Shown: positions 12,101 through 25,239 of the stretch, one piece after another
How positions within the stretch are numbered: position 1 is the first letter of the stretch
Layout of the letters: each line of letters opens with the position of its first letter
Origin: Xiphydria camelus
Lineage: Eukaryota; Arthropoda; Insecta; Hymenoptera; Xiphydriidae
NCBI GenBank assembly: GCA_963678675.1
Contig: OY783192.1
Span: 9,333,953-9,397,952, forward strand
Direction: 5' to 3'
DNA length: 64,000 nt
The notes under the pieces: model-generated
Database searches by the model: none
Told to the model about the DNA's origin: nothing
The model's input: the letters and a program-made list of their open reading frames with translations, nothing else
Position numbers and translations under genes: made by a program

Positions 12101-13295
12101 CGATTTCCCAGGAAGGTCCCACCGTAGAGCCATAGCATAGATGTTTACACATCATAAATATTGATGGAGAATATGTTACATTATATGGGCGAATAGAAGT
12201 CGAGGGAGATCTAGAACGCGCGAGATCATTGTGACCTCTCGCTCCCCTATAATGACGATGAAACGGTAGCTGTTGAGGAAAGTCGATCCTGCGAGTAATG
12301 TATCCTTAGCACTCCTTCAGGGATAAGATTTTGCCTCACCAGTTCAATCAGTTTCTCGTCATTCATATTTTAAAACTAAAAGCAAACTCGCTGTCCGCCA
12401 AACAATATGTAACTGACCCGCAAAGACTCTGTTCCGTTCTGTAGCGTCAATGATTCTGATCGACCCGCTTTGAGAGAGTGACGGTACTTTTATCTAGTCG
12501 GCCATAGCTAACAGATTCGAGTGAATCCTAATGTTTCGGCATGAAGGCTAAATTTGATTGATGTTTTGTGGCAAAACAAATAGATCCGTTCATACCATTC
12601 AACTATAGTCGACTTGAAATACTATCACCGGGTCGGCGCCAGAGATACGGTACGGAAGAGGGGGGGGGGGGGGGGGGGGGGGGGGCGCATCGTTGAAATT
12701 GAGCAACCTTCGTTTAGCGAGTTTCCCCTCTGCCGCCATGTAACGAGAAGCGAGCTCGTCTCTTTCCACAACGCAATACTCTAGCCATTTAACGTACGCT
12801 AAAAGTTTGACTCGCCCCAAATCAATACTACATTTATCGTGATAAATAATCCCGTGATCGCGAACAGATACAAAATGTGATTATACGCCCCGCGGTATAG
12901 AGCCTGATAAGGCGTGAAGCCGTGCAATAAGATCGAACAATTGCACTAGCCCAAAATCAATACGGATTAAAAATAAAATTTGACGCGACGGACGGGAAGG
13001 TATCGTACTAGAGTATTCATCGTGGCCAGACATCGGGATTCTTAACCGTTTGTCGACGGGCTCTTTGAATAAGCCTCTCGTTAGTTTATCGCCGAAGGCT
13101 ACTTCTGGTGCAACACGAGGACTATTATATATTTCCAGTATTTAGGCACCTTTTTGAGTAAACAAGAAAAAATTCACTCGAGGTCAGTTTGTAAATTGCG
13201 TTTTGTAGTTGTGCGCAATAAAGGCGCAAAGCTACTCCAATCTATCTTAAGAATTCCTTGGACATCTTATCGCACACTCTCGTGATGAATTTGGA
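12101..13295. other. No gene recognised; G homopolymer
   Basis: Mixed-composition sequence with no supported exon. A poly-G run of about 27 bases lies at 12660-12686. The ORF 12599-12820 on the minus strand merely translates it as poly-Pro. Confidence 0.4.
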
Positions 13296-14234
13296 ACTAC
13301 ATCAAGAGATACGGTAGTGTCTCGCGGCATGTTCATTCAAGTCGTCAGAACGACGCCGCCAGCGCTGTCGCCGCGAGCACCCGTGTATCTTTACAGGAAA
13401 AATGTCTGCCCCCTTCACCCCTCAATTTTAACATCGAATTTTATCAATAAATATACGGTTATAACCAAAACTATGCTTATTGTTAGTTACGCCATATAAA
13501 TCGACTATTCTCTATCGATAGAGACCAGAGTAAATGTTGTAAGTTACATATTAACAGAGATTTTTCCTTAGCAACGCGAAGCCACGCCCCTCGCCCCATT
13601 AAAGTCGAGAATCCGATTTCTCGGGCGATATATATATGTAAAAATGTCACAAAAATTCCGCCTGTCTTCGGCGGTATTCGGCCATGGTCGGAAATGTGTA
13701 CACAGATGCGGCCACACGCATACGCCATCAAAAATGTATGTGAGAGTGTGTGAGAGAATATATTCCTTGAATGTTTAGTTGTCTTTCAAAATTAATAAAA
13801 TATTTCCATTCGCGAAACGATTTCCCTCGCATTTTTTCGATCCTCGGACGCGCTTGTTAATAAAAAGTAAAAATTCAGTGTAATCGGAGTAGTGAATCTC
13901 AATAGTGGTGAATGTGACAGACGCTCTGACAGCTAGCTATTATAAAATCGTTTGGATTTTTTTTTTAATAATCAAGATAGTGCACGGAAGCAGTGTCATT
14001 TTTCTCTGGTTGCTGGTGCATGAAGAGCAGGAAAGGAGACATCTGTATCTCGGAAGAAGTGGCATCAGAAAAGTTACTTCCTAACTGACTGTCTTAACCT
14101 CATTTTCATCCCTTATACAGAACAAATATCTTTGTGGTTATTCTATTTTTTCTTTTCAGCGCCATACGAGAACGGGACGGATTGATGGAAATTTGATTTT
14201 TCTTCGCAGTAAAAAATCAACCTAGGTAGAAAAG

Positions 14235-14930
14235 AATTCTCTAGAATTGCGGTACAATGCCACGGTATGAATATCAGGTTCTACCGACATGACATGCTTC
14301 GACAAGGTCTGTATCAACTTTAACGGTATATTGGGGGCACTGCACTAATCCTGTGGCACATTTTTCTATCTGGGAAAGCATATTATTATGGTAGTACAGC
14401 TGTACAGCGTTCCGATAATATACCGTCTTCCCGTACTGACAGTATACATGCATTTTTTTACCTCCAATATGCCGGAATTAAAAATCTCTAGAACTCTGCG
14501 GTACAATGCCACGGTAGGAATATCAGGATCTACCGACATGACATGCTTCGACAAGGTCTGTATCAACTTTAGCGGTATATTGGGGGCACTGCACTAATCC
14601 TGTGGCACATTTTTCTATCTGGAAAAGCATATTATTATGGTAGTACAGCTGTACAGCGTTCCGATAATATACCGTCTTCCCGTACTGACAGTATACATGC
14701 ATTTTTTTTACCTCCAATATGCCGGAATTAAAAATCTCTAGAACTCTGCGGTACAATGCCACGGTAGGAATATCAGGTTCTACCGACATGACGTGCTTCG
14801 ACAAGGTCTGTATCAACTTTAGCGGTACATTGGGGGCACTGCACTAATCCTGGGGCACATTTTTCTATCTGGGAAAGCATATTATTATGGTAGTACAGCT
14901 GTACAGCGTTCCGATAATATATAATTGGAA
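14235..14930. repeat. Tandem repeat, unit 249-250 bp, about 2.7 copies
   Basis: The landmark ctaccgacatgacatgcttc recurs at about 14281, 14530 and 14779. Each unit also carries 'gtacagctgtacagcgttcc', a palindromic gtacagctgtac. The repeated short ORFs on both strands (14366-15063) are products of the repetition. The array is absent from the corresponding place in arm 2. Confidence 0.7.
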
Positions 14931-16937
14931 CTTTTGATAATACGAAAGGGGGAATATATCGATAAAGAAAAGATAATAAAATAATTACTTCATTATTGTA
15001 ATCCAATTCTATCGTATCACCTACTTTTCTACCACGGCTTTCCCAGATAGAAAAATGTGCCACAGGATTAGTGCAGTGCCCCCAATATAATGCTAAAGTT
15101 GATACAGACCTTGTCGAAGCATGTCATGTCGGTAGAATTTGATATTCCTACCGTGGCATTGTACCGCAGAGTTCTAGAGATTTTTAATTCCGGCATATAT
15201 TAGAGGTTAGTATAATACGAAAAAGGAAATATATCGACAAAGAAAAAATAATAACAAAGTAGTTACTCCATTATTGTAATCCAATTCCATCGTATTCATT
15301 ATTTTTCTGACACGACTTTGATTGTTGATAGTGGATGGATCAACCAATAAATTTGATTTTTCTTCACTATCAGCAATTAAAGTCGTGGCAGAAAAATAAG
15401 TAATACAATGTTATTGGATTACAATAATGGAGTAACTACTTTATTATTATTTTTTCTTTATCGATACATTTCCTCTTTTGTATTATACTATCACAAGTTC
15501 CAATTTATACACGACCTGTCAAACGTGAAGTGTACGTGTACCTCACTTCTATTTCATCTCTTCTTCGCCTCTAGTGTAACGATGGAAATTACAAAATATC
15601 ATAACTTTTCTGTATGTAACAACATATACCGAATGTCCTCTGGCAAAAACTCTTGATTTTGGATTTCCCTGACATTTTGCTGGAAGTGGTTGGCTCGGTG
15701 CTTTAAGAGTTGGCTTCGGGAGAGTGCGCTGCGGTCTTACGAGCTGAGCGAAAAGTGTCAAAAGTCTGATCTCCCGGTACCTGTCAATTCGGGAGATCGA
15801 AATCGTTAATTTGTAAATAATGATTACTAATATGTAGAAGTGGTAAGAAATAATCATTCGGGTTTCTTCGATGATATTCCCCAAGTGCTTAAAAACCGGG
15901 GTGTCCGATTTTTGCCAATAACTGTTGCTTCAACTTCCAGTGATATTATTAAGTATTACTGCAGAACGAGTAGGTTAGAAGATTTTCATGAAGACTCATG
16001 ATTTTCTGATATGTCATCTCGTACAGGTGCAACTGAAGCGGATCTAGCTCGTGTCCTGTCCGTAAAAAGATGACTCGATGGACATTGGAGAATGTCAGAC
16101 TTGTCACCGAGCGCCTATTACCCACGGTACATTAATTGCAATACGCGCTTCTCGTTTCAACTATTCCAGCGTTAAATAACTTTTACTTCTTTCAAGCTAA
16201 TAACCTTTTATGAACTGTTCGTGGTAGGAGGCAGCGATCAATAATAGCGACTCGTCGTAGACAAGTGTGCCGAACTACTACTGCGATAATGTGCCCAAGC
16301 TCACGGTCTATTCTGCGATTAACGTTAACATAATCGTGATTATGCTCGGGTGATGGGTATTCCAAAAGAGGTAAAGTTGATACTAAACATCGGACGCTCT
16401 GTAAGCTGACTTGCTAGTGTATGCTTCGCAACTGGAACATCATCGCAGGAATAATTTGTCTACGATTAGTCACAATCATTGATTGCTGCCCCCTACGATC
16501 AACAATTCGTACAAGAGGTAAATACTTTGAAAGAAGTGAAAGTTATTTAAAGCAGGAATAGTTGAAATGAAAAGCGTATATTGCAATGAAAATACCGTGG
16601 GTGAAAGGCGCTCGGTGATAAGTTCGACAATGTCTGATGTCGATCGACTCATTTTCTTCAGGATAGGACAGAAGTTACATCCTCTTTGTTTGCACCTTAT
16701 GAAAGGGGACATGCAAGAAAACCGTCAAAAACTTCATGAAAATCTCGTAACCTACTCGTTCTGCAGTAATTACTTACTTAATCGCTGGAAGTTGAAGCCA
16801 CAGTTATGGACACCGATTTTTAAACACTTGGGGAAACTCATCGAAGAAACCCGAATAATTATTTATCACGTCTACACATTATGCAGTATTATTTACAAAT
16901 TAACAATTTCGAGGTTAGAGACTTCGATCTCCCGAAT

Positions 16938-17713
16938 GAGGTTGGCTGGGCAAAACTGAAGCAGATTGCGCCACCGGGGCAAACACCCGCGGGCAAATTT
17001 AAACGGTTATAATATATTATTAATGCTGCACTAATGTGACTAATGTGACTGGTAACAAAAATTGTAAAAATGAATTACAAAATAAAATTCAAATACAATC
17101 CCCATATGTACTATAAATATACATATTTAATTAAATCAGAAATATTCATAAATTGGCTGACAGTACTGCATTCCCATACTTCGGAATGGGAATACAGTAC
17201 TGTCAGACAATTTATGAACACGCTCTAAATAATTTTCATTTTTACCTGCATCACCGCTAAAAGTTATTAATTGATCAGAAGTAAAATGAACTTCGCATAA
17301 TCCTTTTCTATGATGAGGTGCATATTTTAAGAAATCGAGCCACTTTTGACGAATATCTTTCGATTTTTTTACAGAAGGAACCATGAACCTTGATTTATTT
17401 TTACAACTCGGTACTGCACACGAAAAAACCATTTTATATTACATTTTTTATTTCAATTTCACTACATATAGATTCATAAATTAAGGTTATATTTTCATTC
17501 TTTACTCCTGCAATGCCTACTATGAAGTAGGCTGCCATATTGATATATCGATACCATCGATATCTTGCTTTGAAAATTTCGTAAGTGCAATTTTTGTCAA
17601 AAATTGCACTTCGAGGTTTTCAAAGCAAGGTATCGATATTTCAAATCAGGCGGTCAAAAAGGGTGTTTAGCTCGGTGGCGCCGAAGTTTACTTCCTCGAC
17701 CACCAGCCAACCT
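16938..17713. mobile_element. THAP-carrying DNA element inserted in arm 1
   Basis: The TIRs read AGGTTGGCTGG at the left and CCAGCCAACCT at the right. The orthologous place in arm 2 (around 29955-29970) is uninterrupted (cccgaattgacagc), which shows a clean insertion. A short duplication is visible (aat/aatg on the left, aatt on the right, 3-5 bp). At 776 bp it is too short to encode a transposase, so it is non-autonomous. It contains a THAP-domain ORF and two hairpins (17155-17213 and 17566-17636). Confidence 0.6.
17136..17432 (-). pseudogene. THAP-type zinc finger ORF
   Basis: Encodes a 98-residue frame starting MVFSCAVPSCKNKSR, with the C2CH zinc ligands C5, C10, C46 and H49 (LCEVHF), the invariant Trp (KWL, W31) and an S-T-V-F-P-F stretch standing where the AVPTIF box belongs. 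THAP domains are DNA-binding modules of about 90 residues found in P-element transposase and in many proteins derived from, or carried by, transposons. No catalytic domain follows. The last 15-20 residues translate one arm of a 52-nt hairpin (17155-17213), so the natural protein or its next exon is probably missing. It lies wholly within the 776-bp insertion and is most likely the leftover N-terminal exon of its transposase or accessory gene. Confidence 0.6.
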
Positions 17714-18454
17714 AATTGACAGCTACCGGCAGATCAGAGGCCCCTTTCTCGAACTCGCTCGTATCTTTGCGTGCACGCATCTTAGCGAATAGACCAATCA
17801 GGATCAAGTATTCCGTATCAGGGAACGTATACGCATCTTAGCGAGTAGATCAATCAGGACCCCCACCACAACGGAATACTTGATCCTGATTGGTCTATTC
17901 GCTTAGATGCGTATACGTAACTTTGCGAGTGACTTGAGAAATTTATTTACGAGTAAGGGCAAAATTTCAGCGGTGCATGCAAACGGATTTCTTAAAACTA
18001 TTCCAACGTCTCGAGTTAATATGTAACAACATATATACTGTCATAAGTAGTATCTTTACATGTGATGAAACAATTCGTCACGGTTATTGGAAGAGTATAC
18101 TTATTGTTAGAGAGAGTTAAAGGTAAAATGTCTACATGGATTTCTGAAGACGACCAAGATATAAGAAAAATTCGATGGCCTGTAAATTCGAAAGCGGTAT
18201 GTTTTATTTCTCCAAAATACTAAAGCAAAGTGAAAAATATAAGGGCACTCTAGTTTATAAATCCCTTTCAAAATATCACGAGAATAAATCAAAAGTAACG
18301 TGGTTATAATTAATTAGCTCTTATCGGTATAAAATGTGAGATTTTAATTTGGTGGTAATAAAAAGCTATTCTCCTACATGTAGGTACGTATTCTCCTCAT
18401 GAATAAATTCCAAAAAGTAATGAAATCCCCCCACAAAAACAGATTCTCTGTAAA

Positions 18455-19150
18455 AAAAGGCGGCATGTTCATTCAGTGCCAACAAAAATTGATACGTAAA
18501 ATACTCTCCAAAAAAGATTTGAAATCAATTAAGATCGCCATGTTCAAGATTTATGTATAAAAAGTAAAAGGCATCATTTGAAAGGAAAATTATTGTAACT
18601 CGTTACTAAAAAATTCGACTAAAAAAATTTAGGTATAAACAAATTTTCATAAAAAAGAACTTGCCGCGTTTTTTCCTTCAAAATAAAAAATTTACAGAGA
18701 ATTACATTCGATGTTTAGGCACTTATGAGAGATTTTAAATAAATTCATACACTTATATGATACCACCAGTATATCGAACGTCGCACGAGAAACCGATCAG
18801 GCGGGGGCCTTCTGAATTTCTCTGAATTTGACTTCGGCAGTGCAATTTATGAATCACTCTAGCACCGTCCAAGCACTGCAAATTATTCGGTATAGTGGAC
18901 AAAATATGAAAACTTAAACGCGGCAAGTTCTTTTTTATGAAAATTTGTTTATACCTAAATTTTTTTAGTCGAATTTTTTAGTAACGAGTTACAATAATTT
19001 TCCTTTCAAATGATGCCTTTTACTTTTTATACATAAATCTTGAACATGGCAATCTTAATTGATTTCAAATCTTTTTTGGAGAGTATTTTACGTATCAATT
19101 TTTGTTGGCACTGAATGAACATGCCGCCTTTTTTTACAGAGAATCTGTTT
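18455..19150. repeat. Palindromic inner edge of the giant repeat
   Basis: 18455-18680 is the reverse complement of 18905-19150 (shared: cggcatgttcattcagtgcc, caaatgatgccttttac). About 225 bp lie between them (cgtcgcacgagaaaccgatc). The right half therefore has the same orientation as arm 2 (29010-29250), so two direct copies of this about 245-bp segment flank the about 10-kb spacer. Confidence 0.65.
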
Positions 19151-19841
19151 TTGTGGTAGAAGATTACTAGAATCTTCTTGTCTACTTTTTCCGTAACTAA
19201 AATGAAAATCATAAAGTGAATGCTCTTCCGGATATATCTAAATAAACCAACATTTTTTCTAAGACTCATAACCACACTGAGAAAAAAGGCGAGGGTAAAA
19301 CTTGTTCTAGTTAAAAGAACTACTTTTATATTATATCTTACTATGCACTTGGTAACTCTAACTGCTATCAAATAGTTATATGTAGGTACTATTAAGATTA
19401 GTATGATTATTATAGTAATATATGTAAGAACTAATTTAAATAGTAAATTTGTTTACTAACTTGAAATAATGGAAACCACTTTTAATAAGAGTTCAAATCT
19501 ACTACTAAATAAGTTATTTTTACTATTATAAACTTAGACGTTATGCAGGTAGAATATTATTCATTATCGCTTTGCTCTCTAAGCCCCATTTGTAAAATTC
19601 TCATTATAATTTCATTTTCCACTCAGTACCTATATTATTACAATTAAAAAACGGCATGCTCAGAGCATTTGTTAAAGCATATTAATAAAATTACCAGATA
19701 TATAGCTTAAACTTTTATTTCAAAGGAAAGCTAAAATCTTATGTTACAGTAGCTCACCGAGAAAGATGCCAGCCTCACGTCCAGAAGATCCCGCGATCGT
19801 GCCCCGACGAAACAAGAAAAAGTTTAATTCATTAACTCTTT
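19151..19841. other. AT-rich, no gene seen
   Basis: I find no coding motif, RNA gene or recognisable repeat boundary here. It begins where similarity to arm 2 ends (after ctgtttttgtgg). Confidence 0.4.
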
Positions 19842-20091
19842 AAGTGACAAAAGACTGGGACACATTTTAAAACACATTATATGAACTCTTTTTATGTATA
19901 TAATATTTCTTGCCATGAAAAAATTGTTTTCATATGTTTTAAAATTATAGATAAGTACTTATTTATATTATTTGTTCATATATATTAGAATTTACATTTA
20001 TCTTGTGTAGTATTAGTTTCCCATTAAAACATCAGCTAGGAGACTTAGGCCTGGTGGGAAATTATTCTCCCAGTACAACTTAAAGGGTTAA
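19842..20091. mobile_element. piggyBac-type MITE, 250 bp
   Basis: TTAACTCTTTAAGT at the left and acttaaagggTTAA at the right, with inner subterminal complementarity (gactggga / tcccagt), inside TTAA sites. Non-coding. It sits about 190 bp from the 5' end of a piggyBac transposase relic, but its termini differ from that element's, so it is a separate family. Confidence 0.55.
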
Positions 20092-20284
20092 GTAAGTCCA
20101 AAGATGACCCACAATAAGACAAAAATAGAATCCACAAGTACGCGAAGGACAATATATATGCAAGAAAAAATTATTCATTATGCTTTTTATATACATAACA
20201 AAATGTTAAACTCGAAATAGTCGATTTTACTATTGCTTAATGGTATATTGCTCAGATATCATAATTTTTACCAAGAAATCATGG

Positions 20285-21991
20285 TTAACCATTTCATTGC
20301 TCATGGCACGGATCTGTGCCAGACTGAGTTTCCAGAGAATGCGCATGGCACGGATCCGTGACTCATGCACGTTCTCACTTTCATTGCCAGTTGGAACTGA
20401 ACACTGATCGAAGGTAGACGTACGTTGACGAGGGTGTAGCGTACGTATCGGGACTTCTAAAAAGTTTGTTCGTTTCAGATTTTTTTTTTCGTAACTGGAT
20501 TAATATGGATGATAGTAAGGCGGGTACGTCGGGCATTAAAAAACATAAATTGGCGTGTAAAGATAAAAAAAAAGTAAGTAATAATAAACTTTTAAAAATC
20601 TTGGGAGAATCGAGTGACGATGAAAAATATTTAAATGACGACGGCGACAGTTTTGAACTTGACGATGAATCAAATAGTAATGAGAGTCAAGTAGTGATGG
20701 GGCAGACGATAGCGACGATGAAGCAGGTAGGATTACATTTGTTTATATTTTTATTTGTGTAGTAAAATTCAGAATGTTGGTGAGTTCTAAAAGTGGCCAC
20801 TCTGTAGTATTTTCGAAAACTCAAGACATATTTCGTTACAGGAGCAGTTTTGTCGACTACACAAGGACAACCTCAAGTTCCAGTTGTTACAATATATCTT
20901 GCTGCAGCTGCTAATCCTGCAGTAGGCGCAACTCCTGCTGACACTATAGCAAGTACCATTTTAAATTGGTCGGAAGTTCCTACGCCTATGTTAGATATTC
21001 CATTTTCTAAAACTAACGAGCTGTTACACGCAATACCGGGAAATGAACCCATAGACTACTTCAGAGCAATATGTGATGACCAAATTTTAGGCCAAATAAT
21101 AGATAAAACCAATACTTACGCAGAGGAGATTTTCCAGTCTCAAGGTACTTTAGAAAATTCTCGAATTAGTAGGTGGAAGAATGTAACTTCAAGAAATGTT
21201 AACATTTATTGAGCTAGTGTTACACACGGGTACAATACGATTGAATCGCCTCCAAGACTATTGGAAAGTCCACCCATTATTTAATTTGAAATGTTTCTTA
21301 CAGCACATGAGTCGTGATCGATTTTTGCTGATAATGAAGTGCTTACGTTTTAATAGAAATACACCCGGACAAGCAGTCAATGACCGATTATATAAAATAA
21401 GACCAATTATAGATTTTTTTAACACCAAGAGGTCTGCCCTGTACTACCCTGGAAAAAATCTTTCACTAGACGAATCCATGGTGCTATGGTGAGGTCGTTT
21501 GATGTTCAAGCAGTATATAAAGAATAAACGTCACAAATATAGAATTAAAATATATATGCTAACAGAACCGCATGGTACAATTCTGAAAACTTTGGTACAC
21601 ACTGGAGTTTTTGATCATATTGGAGGAAAAGGTCATACTACAAATGTGGTTTTGAAACTTCTGGAAAACTATTTAGACACTGGCCACATTCTGTATATTT
21701 AGACATTTTTTATAACTTTTTTGACCTAGCTGACAAGCTAATTAAGCGCAAGACTTATTGCACTGGAACGCTAAATTCAAAAAGAATTAATAATCCCACG
21801 AAACTTCTGTCAAAAAAACTTAAAAGTGGTGAAACATCTGCAGTGGATTCTCACAACGTGTTAGTCGGCAAATGGAAAGACAAAAGAGATATTTTATATA
21901 TATCTAATGAACATGAAAACGAAATAATCTAGTTTATAGATAAAAGACATCGCACCAAAGAAAAACCTAAGCCGATTATTCATTACAATAA
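20285..21991 (+). pseudogene. piggyBac transposase, decayed and 3'-truncated
   Basis: The element starts TTAACCATTTCATTGC (20285). The reading frame opens at ATG 20505 with an acidic N-terminus, then a GT..AG intron (20727-20841). The DDE_Tnp_1_7-type core follows: NWSEVPTPM, DYFRAICDDQILGQI, NRLQDYWKVHPLF, MSRDRFLLIMKCLRFN, and LSLDESMVLW containing the first catalytic Asp. Lesions seen: a 1-nt shift before the first exon end (near 20690), another near 21190, a TGA at 21490-21492 after MVLW, a premature stop near 21702 and a TAG near 21931. The frame runs to PKPIIHYNK, where a Harbinger copy is inserted at a TAA. The C-terminal third, with the third catalytic Asp and the cysteine-rich domain, is absent. 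Inactive. Confidence 0.85.
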
Positions 21992-22909
21992 GGGCCGGTT
22001 TTACCAATGCCAAGTTATACCTAGAATAAGTCTACCAAGAATAAATGTATACTCTCTCTCTCTCTCTTCTTTATACCAGGTATAAAGCGCAGGCGTTTTA
22101 CAAGCTACAAGTTTGCCTGGGATAACTATTCCAGGTATAAGCGTTGGCCATCTAAAATTATTTTTAGGTTGGTAGTAAGAAGTACGTATTGCGCATGACA
22201 TTTGGTCGTTTTGACACTCTGTTCCGGCGCGATAAACGAAATTCGGAGTTGTTTATTCTCAGTATAACCTAATTTTTTGTTTGACGTCTTTATTCTTCAT
22301 GACATAATCATAACCTGATCGTTGTGGTAAATTGTTATTAATTTTGAAATGGAGTTGATTGATGTACCAGTTTTTGAATCATCATCTGATGATGACATTG
22401 ACGTATTACCAAAAATCAGAAATCCGAAGAAAATACGTGGCCGGTAAATAAAAGATATCTATAACAATATATTTATATTTTCGTAACAATAACTTTTATT
22501 TTCGAGTCATCGATAAAAGCATCAGGTACAAAACACGTCCAAACATTCGATATCTCACCAACAAAAACGTGTTCAGTCTCAAAAAAAACTATGAGGGTCG
22601 TCGATACTTGTAATTACAATGTAAAATTGCACCATTTGATCAAAATCTCGTATCGGACAAAATATATTCTCAAATCTATAAACTTTGAAATCGCTACAAC
22701 TTAAGATTTATCACGCGGTGACATTACTCAGGGATTACATAGAGCGGTACAAAATGTTATCATTTTTTTAAGTATACGCGACCCTATCAAAAAAGTCTAC
22801 AAAGAGCGTTGTACGACTTGACGTCTAGTGCCGAGGTATCTTACAAAAGTGTATCAATGCAAATCTAAAATTTTTTCATATTCTGCATCGTACAACGGAT
22901 GTATCACTT
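21992..22909. mobile_element. PIF/Harbinger copy, left part (interrupted)
   Basis: Starts GGGCCGGTTTTACCAATGCC directly after a TAA (21989-21991), the 3-bp target site typical of PIF/Harbinger. It aligns with 45255-46160 of the copy inside the Polinton polymerase. It keeps the first-exon frame of the transposase at about 22350-22443 (ATGGAGTTGATTGATGTACC, acidic SSSDDD stretch, then a GTAAAT donor). At 22909 it is broken by a 4.4-kb insertion and resumes at 27291. Confidence 0.7.
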
Positions 22910-23840
22910 CCCGTGTGGAAATGTTCATTGGGCCTCAATTGGGGCCCAATTGGGCTGCCCAATTACTAGTTGGGCGCCAATTGAGCAGCCCAATCAGTGC
23001 CCAATTGGGCTTTCGTTAGGCTTGTAACGCTCCGCCCAACCTATTGGGATCGTGCAACACCCGTACAGTGACACCTGGTGGCAGTAGTCGGCAAAAAATA
23101 GGCACTTTTATACAGTACCAAATACGACAAGAATATAGAAATCCTCGGCAAAACCAATTAGTGAACAACAATATGAATGTTTTTCATCAGGTGTATTTTA
23201 TAGCAATTATTTATAAGTATAGAATTGCAATAAACAGTAAGCATAACATTTAGGGCCGGTTTATTCACCTTCAGACACGTTGACCGCCATATAATGTACT
23301 TTAACCCGGCAGCGGTGGTGGCTGGCAGTCAACGTGTTATAGGTATGGAGAGACGTGCCCACTAACTTCAAGCCTTCACCACTAGTTGCGCACGATCGTT
23401 CGCCGTATCCCCTCCAAGCAGTTGCACGGTCCCAATACCCAATTTGGGCCGCCCAATTGGGCCCCCATTGGGCAACCCTATTTATGCCCAATCAACCTGA
23501 AATGTTACTTTTAATGAATAATAAGATTAATAATAATTAATAAGATTTTATATTTTCTCATAAAATGTACAAAAGTAAAATATAAACGTATTCAAGCGGA
23601 ACTGATCGATTGATACAAATCATACGCGCGGGTTTCCTTAGTTTTTCATAAGTACAATTTAAGAATTTTCTATTTTCATATTTTATAGATTTATATGCAA
23701 GGGGGATTAGGGTGCGATTAATAATGTAAAAGGCCAAGGCCATACAGTAAGAAATAATAATAATATAAACGTATTCTTCAGTTTTTAGCGCTCTATCATA
23801 CACTATATACACTACACTACATACACTATATTTATTTAAA

Positions 23841-24550
23841 TATACAGGGTGTTACTTAATGATAGGCCGTAATTGCAAGGGCACATTAATGAATCTATTT
23901 CCAGTAGAAAAGTTCATATTAACATGACGTGTCCTAAAATGTCTGATTTTCAAGATATAGGACGTCAAATTAAAAAAAATCGGTTTTTAAATAATATCTC
24001 AAAGATCCTTATGCCGATTTTGTTGACATTTGGTACTGTTGTTTATTGTAATAAGATGTTAAGTTAACAGTAACTAGAAGATAATTATGAGTTCCAGTGG
24101 CGTCCCGGGGGACAGTCTCACGAATAATATTTTTTTTCCTCAAAAACAAAGTGAGGTACGAAATAATGTCAAGAGACAAAAAAGTTGTATTTTTAGCTGC
24201 TTAATCTGAAAAACAATATAAAATTTTTAAAAAGTCAGTGGTGTACACTTTTTTTGTCAATATTATTCGTGAGATTGTCCCCCGGGACGCCACTGGAATT
24301 CACAATTATCTTCTAGTTAGTGGTAAGTTAGCGTCTTATTACAATAAACAACAGTGCCAAATGTCAACAAAATCGGCACAAAGATCTTTGAGATATTATT
24401 AAAAAACCGATTTTTTTTTAACTTTGACGTCCTGTATCTTGAAAACCAGACATTTTTTAGGACACATGTTAATATGAACTTCTCTACTGGAAATTGATTC
24501 AGTAATGTGCCCTTGCAATTACGGCCTATCATTAAGTAATACCCTGTATA
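23841..24550. mobile_element. Foldback element, about 710 bp, arms about 260 bp
   Basis: TATACAGGGTGTTACTTAAT at the left matches the reverse complement of the right end (accctgtata). The arms continue through gataggccgtaattgcaag and cagtggcgtcccggggga. It is non-coding and belongs with the 8964-9724 element in having a TATACAGGGTG start. Confidence 0.65.
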
Positions 24551-24610
24551 TACACTATGCAAAAAAAACAAGCTCGAAGTCGTGAGCAGACCGGGCAAGC
24601 TAAAAATGGC

Positions 24611-24824
24611 GCGTTGCCACGAGTCGACTCAAGTCGAATGATTTGGTAGTTCGACCGTATATAGTCGACTTAAAATTTCTTTGTTATGAGTCGAATCGCA
24701 TGAAGTCGCAAGACGAGCTACTTCGTTCGATTCGACTAATAACAAAGAAATTTTAAGTCGACTATATATACGATCGAACTACCAACTACCAAGTCGTTCG
24801 ACTTGAGTCGACTCGTGGCAACGC
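24611..24824. mobile_element. Foldback MITE built of GAGTCGA repeats
   Basis: Left end GCGTTGCCACGAGTCGACTC, right end its reverse complement (gagtcgactcgtggcaacgc). Arms of about 95 bp surround a short loop. The motif gtcga / tcgac recurs throughout. Confidence 0.65.
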
Positions 24825-25236
24825 ACTTTAAGAGACTAAAAACTACTCGCTGCAGCTACTCGTTCTCGCGCCGTCGTCTGTCGTATTCTCGCCCCCGGCG
24901 TTGCCACCTCGGCTTCACGGATGCCACGCTCTGCGTTGGACTTCCCTGCCTTCTCGTCGTCCTCCGTCCTAGTCCCCTACGTAAGCCAAAGCCGATCCAA
25001 TGGCCTCGATGGCTTCCTTCTCTGAAGAAGGGGCTTCCTTGCTGCTCCTTCGAGTTACGGCATCTGACAAAAAACATTACAAAATGATGTATTGCAATCA
25101 TTACTTTGAAAGGTTTTTACTTCGTAAATATATTTCAAAAACAATAATTTACATGAAAAAATATTAATCACTCTCACCTTGGAGCCTGAACTCTTTAAGG
25201 AGAAACTTGCTAGACGCTTTGCGGACGTTCGTGAAT
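24825..25236. other. No gene supported
   Basis: Two overlapping arginine-rich ORFs on opposite strands (24803-25101) have no motif and look like frames through GC-rich DNA. Confidence 0.35.
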
Positions 25237-25239
25237 TTA

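Larger units (their letters stand above)
13296..18680 (+). repeat. Giant inverted repeat, arm 1 (about 5.4 kb)
   Basis: This region is the reverse complement, with about 85-95% identity by eye, of 29010-34692. Landmarks: gtctcgcggcatgttcatt (13318 vs about 34685), the 98-codon frame at 15408-15656 vs 31554-31811, the frame at 16567-16959 vs 29880-30326, and the 61-codon frame at 18107-18292 vs 29391-29576. Arm 1 differs by a 249-bp tandem array (14235-14930) and a THAP-element insertion (16938-17713). Its content is a patchwork of non-coding repeat also partly present at 25490-26290. Short ORFs inside are not supported as genes. Confidence 0.75.

Noticed and set aside
14366..15063. Overlapping repeated ORFs (66-97 codons) as a small protein family
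   Set aside because: They come from a 249-bp tandem repeat in both orientations and have no domain.
16567..16959. 130- to 148-codon frame present in both giant-repeat arms as a conserved gene
   Set aside because: Similarity extends equally into non-coding flanks and the frame has no recognisable domain, so duplication rather than selection explains it.
24803..25101. Arginine-rich ORFs on both strands
   Set aside because: Opposite-strand frames through GC-rich DNA with no motif or splice structure.
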